A stretch of DNA of 64,000 bases from JACNKJ01 sp964344565 (GTDB lineage Bacteria > Krumholzibacteriota > Krumholzibacteriia > JACNKJ01), in assembly GCA_964344565.1 (NCBI GenBank), contig CAYFNT010000001.1, positions 266,951 to 330,950 on the forward strand. The letters are read 5' to 3'. A program made the position numbers and the translations under genes. Numbering within the stretch: position 1 is the stretch's first letter; each line of letters starts with the position of its first letter. The notes beneath the pieces were generated by a model. It was not told the origin of the DNA. It ran no database searches and saw only the letters and a program-made list of their open reading frames with translations. Below are positions 63,089 to 64,000 of this stretch, piece after piece.

Positions 63089-63901
63089 TCAGTGGATCAG
63101 GCCGTAGACCCGCACCCAGTCCACGAGCATGGTCTGGGGGAAGACCGTCTCCTCGTCGGGCGGGCCGGCCCAGCGGCCGCCGACGGCCACGTTGAGGATG
63201 AGGAAGAAGGGGTGGTCGTAAACCCACTGAGCTCCGGCCGGCAGGTCCGCGGAGCTCACGCTGAAGTACTCGTGTCCATCGACTTCCCAGCGGATGCTGG
63301 TCTCGTCCCACTCCACGGCGAAGATGTGGAAGCCGAGATGGAAGCCTCCCTGGGCCAGTTCGTGCCGCCCTCCGATGGCGCCGTCGCCGAAGTGTCCGGG
63401 ACCGTGAATGGTGCCATGGAGAACGCGCGGCTCATGGCCGCGGTACTCCATGATGTCGATCTCGCCACACTGGGGCCAGTTGACTTCCTCGATGTCCTCG
63501 CCGAGCATCCAGAAGGCGGGCCAGATGCCCTGGCCGATGGGCAGCTTGATGCGGGCCTCGAAGCGACCGTAGGTCCGCTCGAAGAGGTCCATGGTCTTGA
63601 TGCGCCCCGAGGTATAGGACTGGCCCTGGTACTCCTCTTCCCGGGCCGTGATGGCCAGGTGCCCTTCGCCGTCGAGACTCACGTTCTCGGGCCGATTCGT
63701 ATCGTACTCCAGCTGCAGGTTGCCCCAGTCGGTGCCGATGTCGAACTGCCAGTGCTCCGCGTCGGGCAACTGGCCGGCGGGGCCGTCGAATTCGTCCTGC
63801 CAGACGAGGCCCCACTCCGGGGCGGATTCCTCGTCCGGCGAACAGGCCGGGACGGAGCTCAGGAGCAGCAGAACCAGTAGGCCTATCGCACCTTTGCTCA
63901 T
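63089..63901 (-). CDS. GH16 family laminarinase lipoprotein
   Basis: A lipobox VPAC (Cys 20) is followed by a GH16 beta-jelly-roll. WQDEFDGPAG is the family start; the catalytic signature GEIDIMEYRG gives E147, D149 and E152 in the beta-bulge form typical of endo-beta-1,3-glucanases. LPIGQGIWPAFWMLG, AVEWDETSIRWEVDG and LILNVAVGGRWAG are the other family blocks. It should open long beta-1,3-glucans at the outer surface. Its ATG overlaps the stop of the partial gene upstream (ATGA), and AAGGAAA precedes it, so it is the last gene of an operon that extends beyond the window. Confidence 0.93.
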   Translation of the reverse strand: MSKGAIGLLVLLLLSSVPACSPDEESAPEWGLVWQDEFDGPAGQLPDAEHWQFDIGTDWGNLQLEYDTNRPENVSLDGEGHLAITAREEEYQGQSYTSGRIKTMDLFERTYGRFEARIKLPIGQGIWPAFWMLGEDIEEVNWPQCGEIDIMEYRGHEPRVLHGTIHGPGHFGDGAIGGRHELAQGGFHLGFHIFAVEWDETSIRWEVDGHEYFSVSSADLPAGAQWVYDHPFFLILNVAVGGRWAGPPDEETVFPQTMLVDWVRVYGLIH

Positions 63902-64000
63902 GTTCCCGTTTCCTTGCTAGGGGGTGCGTCGTCCGCATCGAGGCTGGGGAAGAGGCTGGAGTCGGACAGCGCTTCCTTCAGCACGAGGGTCGCCGCGCCG
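63898..64000 (-). CDS. 3' end of an unidentified gene in the GH16 operon
   Basis: Only the last 33 codons are in the window, ending DAPPSKETGT and a TGA that overlaps the GH16 start. The visible part (AATLVLKEALSDSSLFPSL) has no diagnostic motif. It is translationally coupled to the laminarinase, so a role in glucan use or its control is likely. Confidence 0.6.
   Translation of the reverse strand, partial: GAATLVLKEALSDSSLFPSLDADDAPPSKETGT

Overview
The window is GC-rich bacterial chromosome. Eight secreted proteins end in a FlgD-type Ig-like C-terminal domain (NPFNP...ASGVYL...), and several others end in a short W-S-x-V-K-x-L-Y tail. There are also outer-membrane beta-barrels, lipoproteins and Cache, CHASE2 and STAND signalling proteins. 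This points to a diderm of the Fibrobacteres-Chlorobi-Bacteroidetes neighbourhood, such as Krumholzibacteriota or Eisenbacteria-like candidate phyla. That placement is inferred from protein style only. I see no rRNA, tRNA, CRISPR array, insertion sequence or prophage.

Layout. 1-25 kb holds secreted hydrolases and housekeeping membrane proteins: an edge-truncated CxxCH protein, an M16 active/inactive peptidase pair, an M1 peptidase, a cation efflux protein, a beta-propeller gene with an in-frame TGA, an SLC13 carrier, a beta-helix protein, an M28 peptidase, a metallophosphoesterase, a DUF1573-rhodanese-MauE operon, a YCII gene that has lost its stop, a DUF1028 protein and a DUF1800/DUF1501 pair. 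25-34 kb holds adenosine deaminase and then a five-gene envelope-signalling operon: GAF-PP2C phosphatase, secreted protein, FecR-domain protein, outer-membrane barrel and CHASE2 adenylate cyclase. 34-46 kb is mixed: a secreted tail protein with a possible Shine-Dalgarno-sequestering leader, a reductive-dehalogenase-like Fe-S protein, a secretin/propeller chimera with an in-frame TGA, a polysaccharide deacetylase, an ABC-2 exporter operon, a desaturase, a histidine kinase missing its central part, and two truncated globins, one of them exported. At 46.5-48.4 kb lies a STAND ATPase fused to an OmpR-type DNA-binding domain.

48.4-64 kb is the most coherent and interesting region: a beta-1,3-glucan (laminarin-type) utilisation locus without SusC/SusD. 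It encodes a GH17 lipoprotein, a GPH-family sugar symporter, a secreted jelly-roll/GH16-like protein, a GH149-like beta-1,3-glucan phosphorylase, two paralogous secreted proteins with different C-terminal modules, a GH1 beta-glucosidase, a clan GH-A glycosidase fused to a probable outer-membrane barrel, and a GH16 laminarinase lipoprotein. Three copies of a 17-bp inverted repeat, TGTTCGG-N3-CCGAACA, sit on the four main promoters of this locus and define a local regulon. Inferred flow: surface GH16, GH17 and GH-A enzymes cut glucan, the symporter imports oligosaccharides, and the phosphorylase and GH1 enzyme convert them to glucose-1-phosphate and glucose.

Several genes look damaged: two in-frame TGAs, one lost stop, one kinase deletion and one formylglycine-enzyme remnant. 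Whether this is biological decay or assembly error cannot be decided from the sequence alone.
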